Shown here piece by piece: positions 43,661 through 54,623 of a stretch of DNA of 64,000 nucleotides (within the stretch, counting starts at the first letter, position 1; the number at the start of each line of letters is the position of its first letter). Under the pieces are notes generated by a model that worked only from the letters and a program-made list of their open reading frames with translations, did no database searches and had not been told where the DNA came from. This DNA is from Effrenium voratum. Lineage: Eukaryota > Sar > Dinophyceae > Suessiales > Symbiodiniaceae. Position numbers and translations under genes: made by a program. The stretch is from NCBI GenBank assembly GCA_963377175.1, contig CAUJNA010002780.1, positions 786,331 to 850,330 on the forward strand. The letters are read 5' to 3'.

Positions 43661-44189
43661 CTCCTGGAGTACAAACCTCGGCTCAACTGCTGCGTCACAA
43701 AAGTAGACCTAGATTTGACACGCACATGAACGGCTGGATCGAACTTGCTGCAACCTCGTGCGTCTTGCCGTGTGTCTTTTGTGTTCATGCCAGCAGGGGT
43801 GCATGGATGCCTCCTGCGCTTTTGTGAGTTGGCGGCCAAAAGCTATATCGGTGTGTCAAGCTCTTAAGCACAAGCTGAAAGCTCCGGCTTTCAAGTCGCA
43901 ACCTTCTTTCCAGCACTTCAAGGCCATGCCTCAGGCTCGCAGGCGAGGCGCCTGGGTACACCTCGGTGCTGAGGAAGGCAGTTTGATGTCTCGAGACTCT
44001 CCTCAATGCAGAACTTTCCTGTCAGGGGCAGCATGACCGCAGCATGACACGTCGGAAAAGATGTCCATCCCAACTTTGCAGGCATGTGCCAACTGAGCGC
44101 TTAGATGGTCCGTGACCTGATGCATCCTCTCATAGGTCCGTTCAAAATGTCTCAATAACCCGGAGTTTCTCTGCAAGGCAATAAGCAAA

Positions 44190-44220
44190 TACGTGTCTAT
44201 GTGTGTGTGTGTGTCTACCT
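44190..44220. repeat. short (GT)n
   Basis: About 15 GT dinucleotides with one TCTA interruption. Confidence 0.7.
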
Positions 44221-44944
44221 TTCATAATGCAACGTTCACTGCCACGGTGCAACTTCAAGTGGAGTGACAACGCCATGCGTGATTTTATCAAGCTGCCCAA
44301 CCTGAAAGTCGCTGACATGACACACTGGAACCAGAGGCGTGTCGCCGTCAGCAACATTGCGAAGTGCCCATGGCATGAGCACCCGGCGTGTATGTTTCCC
44401 TTCTAACTTCATTCACCTATCCAACACTTCTTGCTAAACCAAGTGCTGCCAAAGTCAAGTGAAGCTGCTAAAAGACGAGAGTCAGAGATGTCTACTGGCC
44501 TATGTGTGCGTAATGCTTCAGGCACGCTGGAGGCTTGGCATGTAGATACGGCGGGGAGTAGGCCAGGTCCATTACTGTTTGCACCCAACCTGAGAGCTGT
44601 CAAAAAAAGGATCTTTTGCGGACGAAGTGCCCAATCTGGCTCGGACATGCCTTTGGCAGTCACCGGCGCTCCTAAGCTTAAATGCTCGTAGCCTCAGCGT
44701 CGTGCGTTCCGAGCTCACACAGCTGGAGCTGCACTGGTGTCGATATTCAAATGCTTAGGCTCACACTGGTCACACTCCAAGGTTGGACTCACCCCCAAAC
44801 ATGTGCACTTCCCTCACTTGCTTCCAATCCACCTGATCTCACGCAGGCTTGCACAAGAAATGGAAGAATCTCTCTGTTCCATCGTTAAAGCTTCCCGAGC
44901 CCCAAAACAGTGTCCATGACAACGTGACAACATTCAATGCTGAC

Positions 44945-45367
44945 CTCAAGCGTGCCTCCGCGCGGCAGTACGGACAAGTCTTCCTCCGGTCCGCAAGTGA
45001 CTGAGCCTAGCGCAGGGTCCCTCAACGCAGCAGGTTGGTTAACCCAAAACACGGAGAAACCGCCGCATTCCATCCCGAGGCCCAGGCACAGGCCCCGTGG
45101 AACTTGTGCCCACAGGGAAGCTGCACCACGGGCATGGCAAACCTAAGGGACGAGGCAGCACTCCGTTCGCCCTTTCGCACTGTGCCTTACCTCCGTTTCA
45201 AGCTCCATATTCCAAAACGACTGGACCTTCTTGGGACAGCTTTCAGAGAGAACCGGCATGGACGGCTCCTGGGCAGGGTCTCTAGTTTCAACACACCGCT
45301 GGGGTCCTGACGTGTCTGCAAAAGCCTCTGCGCAAATGACGCACTCCGCGTCCGCCAAGGATGGATC
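44945..45367 (-). CDS. RING-H2 finger, three exons (E3 ubiquitin ligase type)
   Basis: Exon a 45297-45367 follows CTGTAG and reads DPSLADAECVICAEAFADTS then GPQ. A 154-nt GT-AG intron leads to exon b 45061-45142 (FAMPVVQLPCGHKFHGACAW then ASGWNAA). A 54-nt GT-AG intron leads to exon c 44945-45006 (AQSLADRRKTCPYCRAEARL). Phases agree at both joins. The result is Cys-x2-Cys, 21 residues, Cys-x-His-x2-His-x2-Cys, 19 residues, Cys-x2-Cys: all eight zinc ligands of a RING-H2 finger in order. Such domains recruit a ubiquitin-charged E2. The rest of the gene, on either side, was not traced. Confidence 0.8.
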
Positions 45368-45751
45368 CTACAGACTCCCGCCTTGTTGCAACGTAAATGC
45401 TGGTTGGGTATTGATCGGTGCTTGCACAAACGCGTGGCACATTGAGTTTACCGCAAATGTGCCAGGGTCAAAACTCCATACTTGGGCCATTGTCACGATT
45501 CCCTCAGTAGAAATCTGAATCATGGCTGTCGAACTTCCCTTTTACGGGGTCTGCGATCATGCCAAGCAAGTACAAGTGCGGTTTGACGATCGCATTAACG
45601 TCCGCATGCTACGAGGCACCTGTCCTGACGCAAAGCCTCCTGCACTGCAGATTCCGCCCCTTGCAAGCATGCCTGCAAGCGTGGCTGCCCATGTACGGCA
45701 TCTGCAACTGCTGGGTGCCAGCGACAAAATGGCAGAGACACCGCTGGGAGA

Positions 45752-45831
45752 GATACCAAAATTGAAGAGAGTAACAGTGACATCCCGCGCCGATACCAAA
45801 ATTGAAGAGAGTAACAGTGACATCCCGCGCC
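45752..45831. repeat. perfect 40-bp tandem duplication
   Basis: The 40-bp unit starting GATACCAAAATTGAAGAGAG occurs twice with no mismatch (45752-45791 and 45792-45831). As 40 is not a multiple of three it would shift frame if exonic. Confidence 0.95.
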
Positions 45832-46019
45832 CATTGGCAAGCGCAGCGCTGATTCCCAAGCCTCTCGCACCGCGGCGGTCACAGCTCTGCGCCGGACCAA
45901 GCGACGTTTCTTCTGCTTGGTATCAACCTGGCGGTTCACGAGGGCCGCCATGAACAGATGTGCTGCAGTACCCAGATGGAGGTTGGCGAAATATCGATTT
46001 GTTTGCTTGAAATCTCGCC

Positions 46020-47240
46020 AATACACATGAGGCACGCAACAGCCTGCTTGCCGCCAGCAAGTGACCCCTCAAAAAGGACGTCGTAGCTGCGAATACCAAT
46101 GGTGATCTGAACTTTCACAGCCTCGTAGCAAGCAGCGGGACAGCAAAGGCACGATAATCAATTCACGCTTGAAATGTCTCGAGGGACCTGCCTGATCCCG
46201 GAAAGCTGCTTCTATCTCGGTGTTGTTGGCAGCGCTGTACCTGAATCCGCCACCAAATAGGTGTCTTCAATTTTCCTAAATCGTTGACCCCTTCGTGGAC
46301 ATCATTTGCATGGGGATCCAGGTGGACCTGTGTTGGAGGGTGTTCCAACAAGAATTCAGGGCCAAATAACGTGGGATCCTCAGCTCTGCACGCAGCCCAA
46401 TCCTCATCTGACAACTGGCCTGGCAAAGCACAAGTCCCTGAGTCTACACAGGGCCAACTGTGAGTCTGGTGAACAGCCCCCCTGAATCACTGAAACTTAG
46501 CTATCAAGCTGGGCATCCTGCATACATACCGCCAAAGTAAAGGAATGAAAGAAAATGCAACTCGATGTTCCCTTTCCCACAACAGCCCCCATGCCCGCTG
46601 TTCGGCCACTGTTCAGCCTGCTCGCAAGTCTACGCTCAATCTCGGCAGCTGCACTGGGACCGTGCGCCTCCGCCACCCGGCACCATTCCCAGAGCCTTGG
46701 CTTTCAGACTTGGTTGGGGAGTCAGTCGAAAGGCCTAGCCCGTGTGAGTGTCTCAGTGGTCCGTGTCATTCCCTTGACAATCGTCAACTAAGAAAAAATA
46801 TGCTGCCCCCTCGAGCCACACCAAACTACCACACTGGCCAAGCCGGCACCCAAACCAAAGCACCAGATTTTGTGCAAAGTTGAGGCAGTGTCCCAACGAG
46901 CTCTGCAGCATCGTCGGCTTCAAGATTTGCCGCCCTTTCCTGAGCGTCAACTGACCTGCGCTCCTGGACTTCAGGAACCACGAGTCCATGGACCACATCA
47001 CCCTGACACAAGACTTTGAGGGCTACCCCCTTTTTCATAGCTTCTTCCCCTGTGACAGCCAAAGTGAAGTCTGACAGAATCTGAAGGACGTCGAGCAAAC
47101 CACTCACGGCAGTCCCGCTCATACCGTGCCTGCAGATCCTCCGGACTCGGATGTCGAAAGGTGCCTCGCGGCCGCGAAGGCTAGAGCTTCTACTTGCCGA
47201 AATGTGCGGATGAACAAAGTAGCAATCATTCATGGGGGTT
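46020..47240 (-). CDS. exon-like pieces of unknown gene
   Basis: On the minus strand: SGLLDVLQILSDFTLAVTGE, EAMKKGVALKVLCQGDVVHG and LVVPEVQERRSVDAQERAAN (about 46915-47110); QLSDEDWAACRAEDPTLFGP then EFLLEHPPTQVHLDPHANDV (about 46280-46420); and VKVQITIGIRSYDVLFEGSL then AGGKQAVACLM (about 46030-46120). Good coding character; no recognised family. Confidence 0.4.
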
Positions 47241-47254
47241 CATTGCAAAAATGG

Positions 47255-47720
47255 ATAGCCATCGGTTTCCATGCAAGAGATGTCCGAGAACAACCCGGAA
47301 AGTTGGCGCCTAGGAAATGCCGATCTGGCGGAGGCAACGGAGGTGGAGGGGGAGGGGCGTCCAGCATTACGACACGCTCCTGACAAAAACAATCATGACG
47401 GGCTGCGTAGGCAAGTATGTGTCACCCGTTGTCTGATAAAATGACCTGTTTAAAAATTCAGATCGACTCCTCTAGTCTCTATTCGTACTAAACGTCGTGC
47501 GAAACAAGGAAAGCCCCTATACAAGGGATTAGAAGACAAACTCAGAACTCCCTTTGCAAAGGGGCCCATGGAGATCTCTCGAAGAGCTCCTCGGTGACGC
47601 CCGGCACAGCTATGTCGCTGATGCGCCAGCCGCGCTCCCGGACCACGTGCACGGTGACCTGACAGCTGAAATGAACGCTTGGGTGCGAATCTGACCTGTC
47701 TGTTGGACCTAGCGGCCAAG
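47255..47720 (-). CDS. Pro-rich piece and a C-terminal-like frame
   Basis: On the minus strand: VVMLDAPPPPPPLPPPDRHF (about 47305-47385) and QVTVHVVRERGWRISDIAVP then GVTEELFERSPWAPLQREF followed by a stop (47542-47660). The second reads like the end of a protein. Family unknown. Confidence 0.35.
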
Positions 47721-47867
47721 CCTTACAGAATGGAGTTATGTCCACTAAACATTCTCGGGGTGTTCGATAAGAAAAATACGGCCACTTTGCAAGTACTTGT
47801 CTGAGCGAGACACTCTGACAGTATCCATCAAAATGGTTACTGTAGGGCCAGCGAAGCCGGTGGGCGG

Positions 47868-48395
47868 AAGTTGGTTTCCTTCCTTCTTTCCGCCCTCCCT
47901 TCCTTCCTTCCTTCCTCCCTTCCTTCCTTCCTTCCTTCCTTCCTTCCATTCCTTCCTTCCTTCCTTCCTTCCTCTTGTTTTTCTTGTCGTTTTTTGCCGT
48001 CGATCGATCTCTCTATCTCTACCTCTAACTTTCTAAATCTACTAACCTTCTATCGCAGTATCTACCTAACTTACTACCTTCCACCAAAGTACTTTTCTTT
48101 CGCACTATCTGCCCAACTACCTGCCTATAATCTACCTATCTATATGTTATCTATCTGTCTGTCTGTCTATCTCTGTCTGCACGCCAGCTGTCAATCTCAT
48201 CCGTCTATCTGTTCGTCTATCTATCTATCCAGTCTATCTACCAAGGTGCCTATCTCTCTTGTCTATCTAACCAGCTATCAACTATCAACCTGCATGTCTA
48301 TCTAGCTGTCTTGCTCTTTATCTATCTATCCATCTATCTATGCGTCTGTCAACCTATCCACCAGCGTGTTTGTCTAACTATCTATCTAGCACATA
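47868..48395. repeat. (CTTC)n then imperfect (CTAT)n
   Basis: CCTTCCTTCC repeats at about 47868-47972, then diverged CTAT, CTGT and CTAC units to about 48395. Confidence 0.9.
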
Positions 48396-48639
48396 TGATA
48401 GAAAATTTGGGTCTGTGAAAATGAGGCGCTCGCACCGGGAAGTTTGGAAGGGGGCTGCGATTCGTTTAAAACTGAGAGGGTACGTAAAATGATTCTTCAT
48501 AGTTTATATTTGTATATATTATATATCTTGACAAATAACAAACAATATTCCAGCTCCAAGGCGAGAATTGAGCAATCAACTAGTTGTCGTAAAACCTCCA
48601 AACCAAGGAAGAAAGTAAACACGCGGGCTTACCGTTCGG

Positions 48640-48836
48640 GGTATACGTAGTAGTAGTAGCACCAGTAGTAGGAGCAGTAGTCGTAGTAGTAGCAATAGTC
48701 GTAGGAGTAACAGCAGTAGTAGTAGTAGCAGCAGTAGTAGTAGTGGTAGTAGAGGTGGAAACAGTAGTAGCATTAGTAGTACTAGTAGCAGTAGTAGTAG
48801 TAGTAGTAGTAGTAGTGGCGGTAGTAGAAGTGGAAA

Positions 48837-48880
<44 letters not shown>

Positions 48881-48897
48881 ATAGTAGTAGTAGCAGC

Positions 48898-48928
<31 letters not shown>

Positions 48929-48935
48929 CGGGTAT
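48640..48935. repeat. (AGT)n microsatellite
   Basis: Nearly 300 bp of AGT with AGC, GGT and GAA interruptions. Produces Val-rich (plus) and Leu-rich (minus) open frames that are artefacts. Confidence 0.95.
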
Positions 48936-49024
48936 CATTCGCACAGGTCGAACTTCATCCTTTACTGAAGCTTGGGCCTTTAAAACGGCACACACCCATA
49001 TCTCGTTTTCGTCGATCTTTCTTT

Positions 49025-49028
49025 CTTG

Positions 49029-49096
<68 letters not shown>

Positions 49097-49105
49097 CTAT
49101 CTCTC
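49025..49105. repeat. (CTAT)n microsatellite
   Basis: About 18 uninterrupted CTAT units, cleaner than the block at 48.1-48.4 kb. Confidence 0.95.
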
Positions 49106-49264
49106 TACGTCTCTCTAATCTGTCTCTCTAAACCATCCAATTGTCAGTCTACCTTCTCTGTCTGTCTATCTACCGATGCGCATGTCAATCTGTCGACCGA
49201 AATCTCTCTTTCTACCTACCTTCCGGTTAATCTAGGTATCATTCTCCTTTCACCAATCTATCTA

Positions 49265-49680
49265 TCTATTCACCTTGTGAAAGTGCTGCGCTGCCACGAC
49301 AACTGCACTTGACCACGCGCAACTGCCACCGGACCTGGGCATAACCGTGCAAAAGCGCTGCGCCTGCCAACAAATTCTGCACTGGACCTGGCAAAGGCGC
49401 TCTGCCTGCCACGGTGCGAAAGTGCTGCGCCTGCCACGAAATACCTGACCCTACGAAAGCGCTCCGCCTGCCACGAAATATGCCTGACCTCGCCAGACTG
49501 TCGCGCCTGCGACGAGGTCTATGCCTGACTGTGCGAAAGCGCTGCGCCTGCCGCGAAATCTGTACCTGAGCTTGCGAAAGCACTGCGCCTGCCACGTAAA
49601 CTGATGTCGCGAAAAGCGCTCGTCCGTGCGCAGGGGCCTAGCCCCGGACGCCTCGCCATCAGGCTAACTTTCGACCACCC
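49265..49680. repeat. degenerate GCGAAAGCGCTGCGCCTGCC repeat
   Basis: About eight diverged copies spaced 40-65 bp, each with a form of GCGAAAGCGCTGCGCCTGCC followed by ACGAAAT and CTGACC. The AAAGCGCT and GCGCTG words are partly self-complementary. Confidence 0.8.
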
Positions 49681-49689
49681 CAAGCCCCG

Positions 49690-50880
49690 GGCAAGAAATC
49701 CTATTAGAACACAGAGTGGCAATCATTTTAAAACACAAGAATACAATCAAACTGGAACACAAAGAGGCAATCACTAGCCATTTCCGAACGCTTCGCAGTC
49801 TGCTTGCTTTCGTGTTGGTCGCGCTCTTCTCTGTCAAACGAAACTTGTCTTTGAAACAGCTTGCGCGCAACCCGGAGCAGCAGCACTGTATTCACAACGG
49901 CGGAATGATAAGCGCGCCCGCTCAAACGCACGCTGTAGCCACGCCTGCCAACTGAAAAGCACACCCGCTCAAGCGCTTGCGCTGAGCACGTTGTTCACGC
50001 CTGCCAATGGATAGCGCACGCATGTCTTTCCGCGCGCTTATTCTTCTCTTGTCATCTGTCGCAGAGCTAGCTTTCAATTTGGTGCCGTACCACGGAATTT
50101 CCTGTTTTTCTTCTTGGTTTGTACACTTATGCATTCAAACAGTCTTAACTACAAATTCTGGTGTGCCCGGATCAAAACTGCTTGTGTGGGTAATGGCCTT
50201 CTGCCCATATCTGTTCAAGGCGTTGATGACCATCTTTACCAGCCCCAAGGAACATGTGCACGATTGTAATGCATGCTCTGTACTGCAACCCCATCGTAGT
50301 TGTGCGGCTTTGCCAAGCGTCCAGCAAGCTCAATCTGTAGTCGGTCTGCTACTTGATAAGAATTCCCTCTATGTTTTGTTTGCAATATATGTTGCAGAAA
50401 AAACAGTATGGAGGAGGGCAATTCTTTGCTGATGTTCCGGATTGGGTGACATGCCATCACCATCTCAAGAAATGAATTTCACGTGGATGCCAGGGAAGAC
50501 AGTCGCACAAGCCATCAATGGCTCAGAAGAGCTTTGAGTGGATCTACCTACCCCTAATTACCTTTGTTCCCCTTTGAAACAAGACCCAACGAGTCAAAAC
50601 TCAAACTTGGCATTAAAAGGGTGTACCACAAGCCAAGCAAAGATCAAAGTGGCTTCTTGTAGTACCTTAAGGTAAGGGGTTGTCCCGAGTTCTAACCTTC
50701 GTTATTGGACATCATTCAGGTTTAAGGGTATTCCAAATCTCCAAGTTCATAGCCGCCTCGCAACGGCGGCAACTGGAGTGAGTCAAAGCAATGTGGTATG
50801 GTTTCGCTTGCTCTTGTGCGTCAGATGCAAGTGTGATTCAAGAAGGTCTCACAGGACGAAGAATTCAGATATCTCGAGTT
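49690..50880. other. no established gene
   Basis: A 141-codon plus-strand frame (50007-50432) starts with a hydrophobic stretch (FRALILLLSSVAELAFNLVP) but has no further support. Otherwise nothing. Confidence 0.3.
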
Positions 50881-50984
50881 TCACTTCAACGCCGTAAAGC
50901 TTCGCGCCCAATTCTACTCGTACCCTGCCGGACACGGGAAAATGAGAACGTCCCCGTGTCCGCTTGTTGAAAGTTTAGAGTCTC

Positions 50985-51460
50985 CCCATGTTCCAGCGGA
51001 CCATAGACTTCTCGATGAAAGCAAGCTGCAGAACGCGCTCGCGGGCCTGGGGAGGGGCACTCGGGTCCACGACAAAGCGCCGCACGTCTCGCCTTCCGTT
51101 GCCAATGCACCATTGGATCCGTGTGGGGCAAATGGATCATAGACATCAAAACACTCGAAACGCTGGAGAATTGATTCGAAGCCTAAAAACCTCTTCAACC
51201 AACCAATCTCTCACTCTCCAGAGCTCGGTGCATCCTCCAAAAAAGGGACAATCCGTCTAGACAGCTGGCACGCCTCCCCTTCCGCCTGGGCCCCGGGCTT
51301 CCCGCCGCCCTCCCGCTTCTGCACCGGTCGTTCCCCGTGGAAGTCCACGATAAGCGTCTCGTAGACTGGGCCCAGGCCCAGCCCGGCAAGGCGCACCTCT
51401 CTTCGAGCAAATGGCGGGTGCGGTGCGAGGCAAGTCGGAGGTTGGAAAAGCTGTACAAGT
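50985..51460 (-). CDS. exon-like pieces, unknown
   Basis: On the minus strand: RREVRLAGLGLGPVYETLIV then DFHGERPVQKREGGG (about 51300-51410) and PTRIQWCIGNGRRDVRRFVV, DPSAPPQARERVLQLAFIEK then SMVRWNMG (about 50985-51135). The second reads like a folded domain. Family not recognised. Confidence 0.4.
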
Positions 51461-51699
51461 ACCCTCTGAGAAGCAACCTGAAAGATGCCCCAAAAGAGCA
51501 GGCTCGATGCTTTTGGGGACAAAGTTATACGAGACCCTATCTGTCCAAAGGAAGACATTCGAAATGACCTGCCTCCCTGCTGTGTCTTGCGTAGGCCTGG
51601 CGGCAAATTTTCAAAGCGATGCTTGCTCACAACATGGAGTGCGAAATAAAATGCGAGCTCCACATGCTCCAGCTTGTGCACAGCAGCTTGCGGGTACGC

Positions 51700-54500
51700 A
51701 CCTGTAGCTCATCAGCTGAGATTTTCACGACAAAACTCACATGTGCTATGGTCGTAAACTCTTTACAATTCTTGTCTTAAAGTATACTCCAAAAGATTGA
51801 TGACCGCTCTTTCCAACCCAAGTGCAAGGCGCCATGAATCCGCACAGACATGGTCTGTTGATTCTAGCCCCTGACTCAATTCTCCGCTGCGTGGATCAAT
51901 CGACACCTAAGCAGAAGCTGCTGCGCTTGCTCGTCACCAAACCCGAGTGGGAATTGAGGAGTCAGCCCACACCGGCACACCGCCGCTCCCCTGCCAGAAG
52001 GGTGAACAGCCACGGCCAAATCTTGGAATGCTGTGTTGTCGCTTGTCCCCTTCCAGCGTTTCCAGGGTCAAGATCACCAATGATCCTTGATCCTGGCCTG
52101 TTGTACATCTGGAAACGGAGGCGGAGGTCCTGGGATCACGCCCACTGTGCTCGCGCACCCAGAAGCACTGCGCCGCACCTGGTCTGTCACCTCTGCTGGA
52201 GGAGGACATTCCAAAGATGGTCCGAAACTCGGACCTCAAAGCGAATCGCATTCAGGCCGTCTGGTTGGCCCACAAGGCCATGACATGCCCGCTTGTAGAA
52301 GGGAAGGCATGGCGACAAGCTGAGCAACAATTCCACGTCCGCGGGGCGTGTTGGGGTTGGGACAGGCGCAACTCTGTTCTCTCAATGGGGCCCACTGCTC
52401 CTACACGTGTAGCTGATGACTGTCTGGACTTCTGCCTAATTTGCCACTTATGAAGCCAGTGCAGCCCAAGCTGTGGTCCAAGTCATCAATCGGGCTTCAT
52501 GGATGAAGCTTCTCCACCAACTACAGTACTAGCATGCATGCTGCAACCCCTTCTCAATGCTGCTTTCTTTTGACACTGCACATGCTTTGGCCACATTCAA
52601 GTAGCGTCCGACCCTCAGGCTTGGAAGCAGCGATCAGGGCCTTTCAAGGAACCCAGGCCACTAACAGCGTGATCAAGCACCACAAGCTGGTACACATCCA
52701 TTGCGACATTCCAGCGTCTCAACATCCAAAACGTCAAAAAGAAAACAACTGGGACCCACCTGACAGCAGTGCCGAATGTTGGTGTCGTGGCGAAGGGTCG
52801 GCTCTTCGGGTCGTAGCTGCTTTAGTGCAAGGCCTCCAACGGCAGCAAAAGGAGGCGGCTTATCTGCCCGAAATGAGGAAATACTCAGCTTCGCACCGAC
52901 CACCTGGACAGCTTCTGCTTCCATCCCCGCCTGGCAAGTTGATGAGCTCGGTACCTTGTGCCTCGCTGCCACAAGGCCTCCCACTCCAGGCAGTCCAAAG
53001 GGATGCAGGGCTCCACATGCTGCAGCTCACAGAACCTCGGCACCATGTCACAAGACCAAACCCAGATGAGTCAGTATGGCAAGCTAGCTGAAGGCAAAGC
53101 TCAAGACTAAGGCAGCAGCTTGTAATGATCGCCGTGCTCATCATAAGAGTCTGGACGCACCCGAACCTGCGGGGGTCACAGTCACGGTTCGCATGAAGAC
53201 TGTGCGTGGGCCTCCACGACCAGCCGGAAGCGCTCGTTGCCCACCTCAAAATAGCTCAGTTGACACGGAACTGAACAGCACCGATGCCCTTTCAAACGAG
53301 CATGCTGAGACGAGCATGCGTCTGAGACACGCGCACGTAAGTCGGGCCTGAAGGCAAAAGCTGCTCCCCGTGCCACCAGAAACATGCAAACTACAGACAG
53401 CTTGCAAAACTGAGGGCACTGCAAGGAGTACAGGCAAAACGTGTACTGAAACGATGGAGACAAATATATCCTGACGTAAGTCAGCACAGCATCCTCTATC
53501 GAACGGTAGGCTGGGTGCCGCCGTCTCCAAACTCGGGGAAACTCAACCCAACCTACGCAAGCTGGCCAGCGCGACCCCTTCTTCCCCACTTGCAGGCCAT
53601 CCCTGGCAATGCCCTCGATGCGGTGCAGGCTGGAGCCATGCCAAGCTCGTTTCCAAGATCGCTGAAATGGAACCTGCGGCCAAGCTGTTCCGGCAGTGGA
53701 TGAACGAGACTGGCCTGGCCTGCTTCCCAGCTGAGACTGGCTCCACCGCGAAGCTAATGGCCTGCCAAATGCCAAGAGCCCAGGGTACACTGGGGCTCAA
53801 AACACGCTGGCGGCACGCCAAAAGGGCGCAAACCATTGCCGCGAAACCGAACCTGCCAGCGAGACCCAAACAGCTCATCCACTAGCCATGAATCCATCCG
53901 TTCTGTGTCAGTCCTCCCCAATCGGTCGCGAGGCATAGACCTCGTTCCGCCCATGGCTCGCGGAAATGAGACCCTCCTGAAACGGCGGAAAACGGCAAAT
54001 GAACACGTCGACACGGCTGCGGCCTGTGCCAGGTGTGAGAGGAAAGGGATGTGCTCGATGGCCCAGGCATGAGGCCTGCCGATCTGTTCGATTGCCAGAG
54101 TCTGAAGAGTCGCAAGGGAAAAAGTTGGCGCACCTTGGCATGTCCGCCAAGTTCAGGTCTTGGCCACTGCCCCAGGACAGGGGAGCAAGCGACCTCCGAC
54201 GAAATCTAATCCTGATTGCCAACCTCGACACCCTGGCCTCCAAACCTCACCCAACCCACGCAGCTGACCGTCCTCGAGGACCTTAGCAAATGCAGGCACG
54301 TAGCCTTCTCCATTTAACATACACCTCATGCGACAGCGCATGCAGTATGCTACTTCTTTCCACCCCCACTTGCTCAGGTCGGCTTGGCCGGAAAGAGGCA
54401 AAACCCTGCAGCAATGAACCACACGCCTTCAAACGCCTGGTCTTGACAGAAAATTTGAATGGCAAAAGCGCCGAAGGGCTGGGATATCAACAGAAACCCA
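51700..54500. other. mixed exon-like frames, unresolved
   Basis: Several minus-strand frames have protein-like stretches: AVGGLALKQLRPEEPTLRHD (about 52760-52850), QLSYFEVGNERFRLVVEAHA (about 53195-53265) and DTERMDSWLVDELFGSRWQV (about 53855-53925). A plus-strand stretch also does (AKLFRQWMNETGLACFPAET, about 53675-53740). No family, splice chain or repeat was established. Confidence 0.25.
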
Positions 54501-54623
54501 GATCCAACATGCTCCAACCAGGACAAAAATGGCTGGGTCGCTCCAAAAGCAGAAATTGAAGTCTTTGGGGCAGAGACTTCGCTGCCCCCTGAATTAGGCC
54601 GCCCAGTTCTGCCATGAAATTTA

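Noticed and set aside
48576..49312. Leu-rich and Val-rich open frames
   Set aside because: Translation of (AGT)n and (CTAT)n microsatellites.
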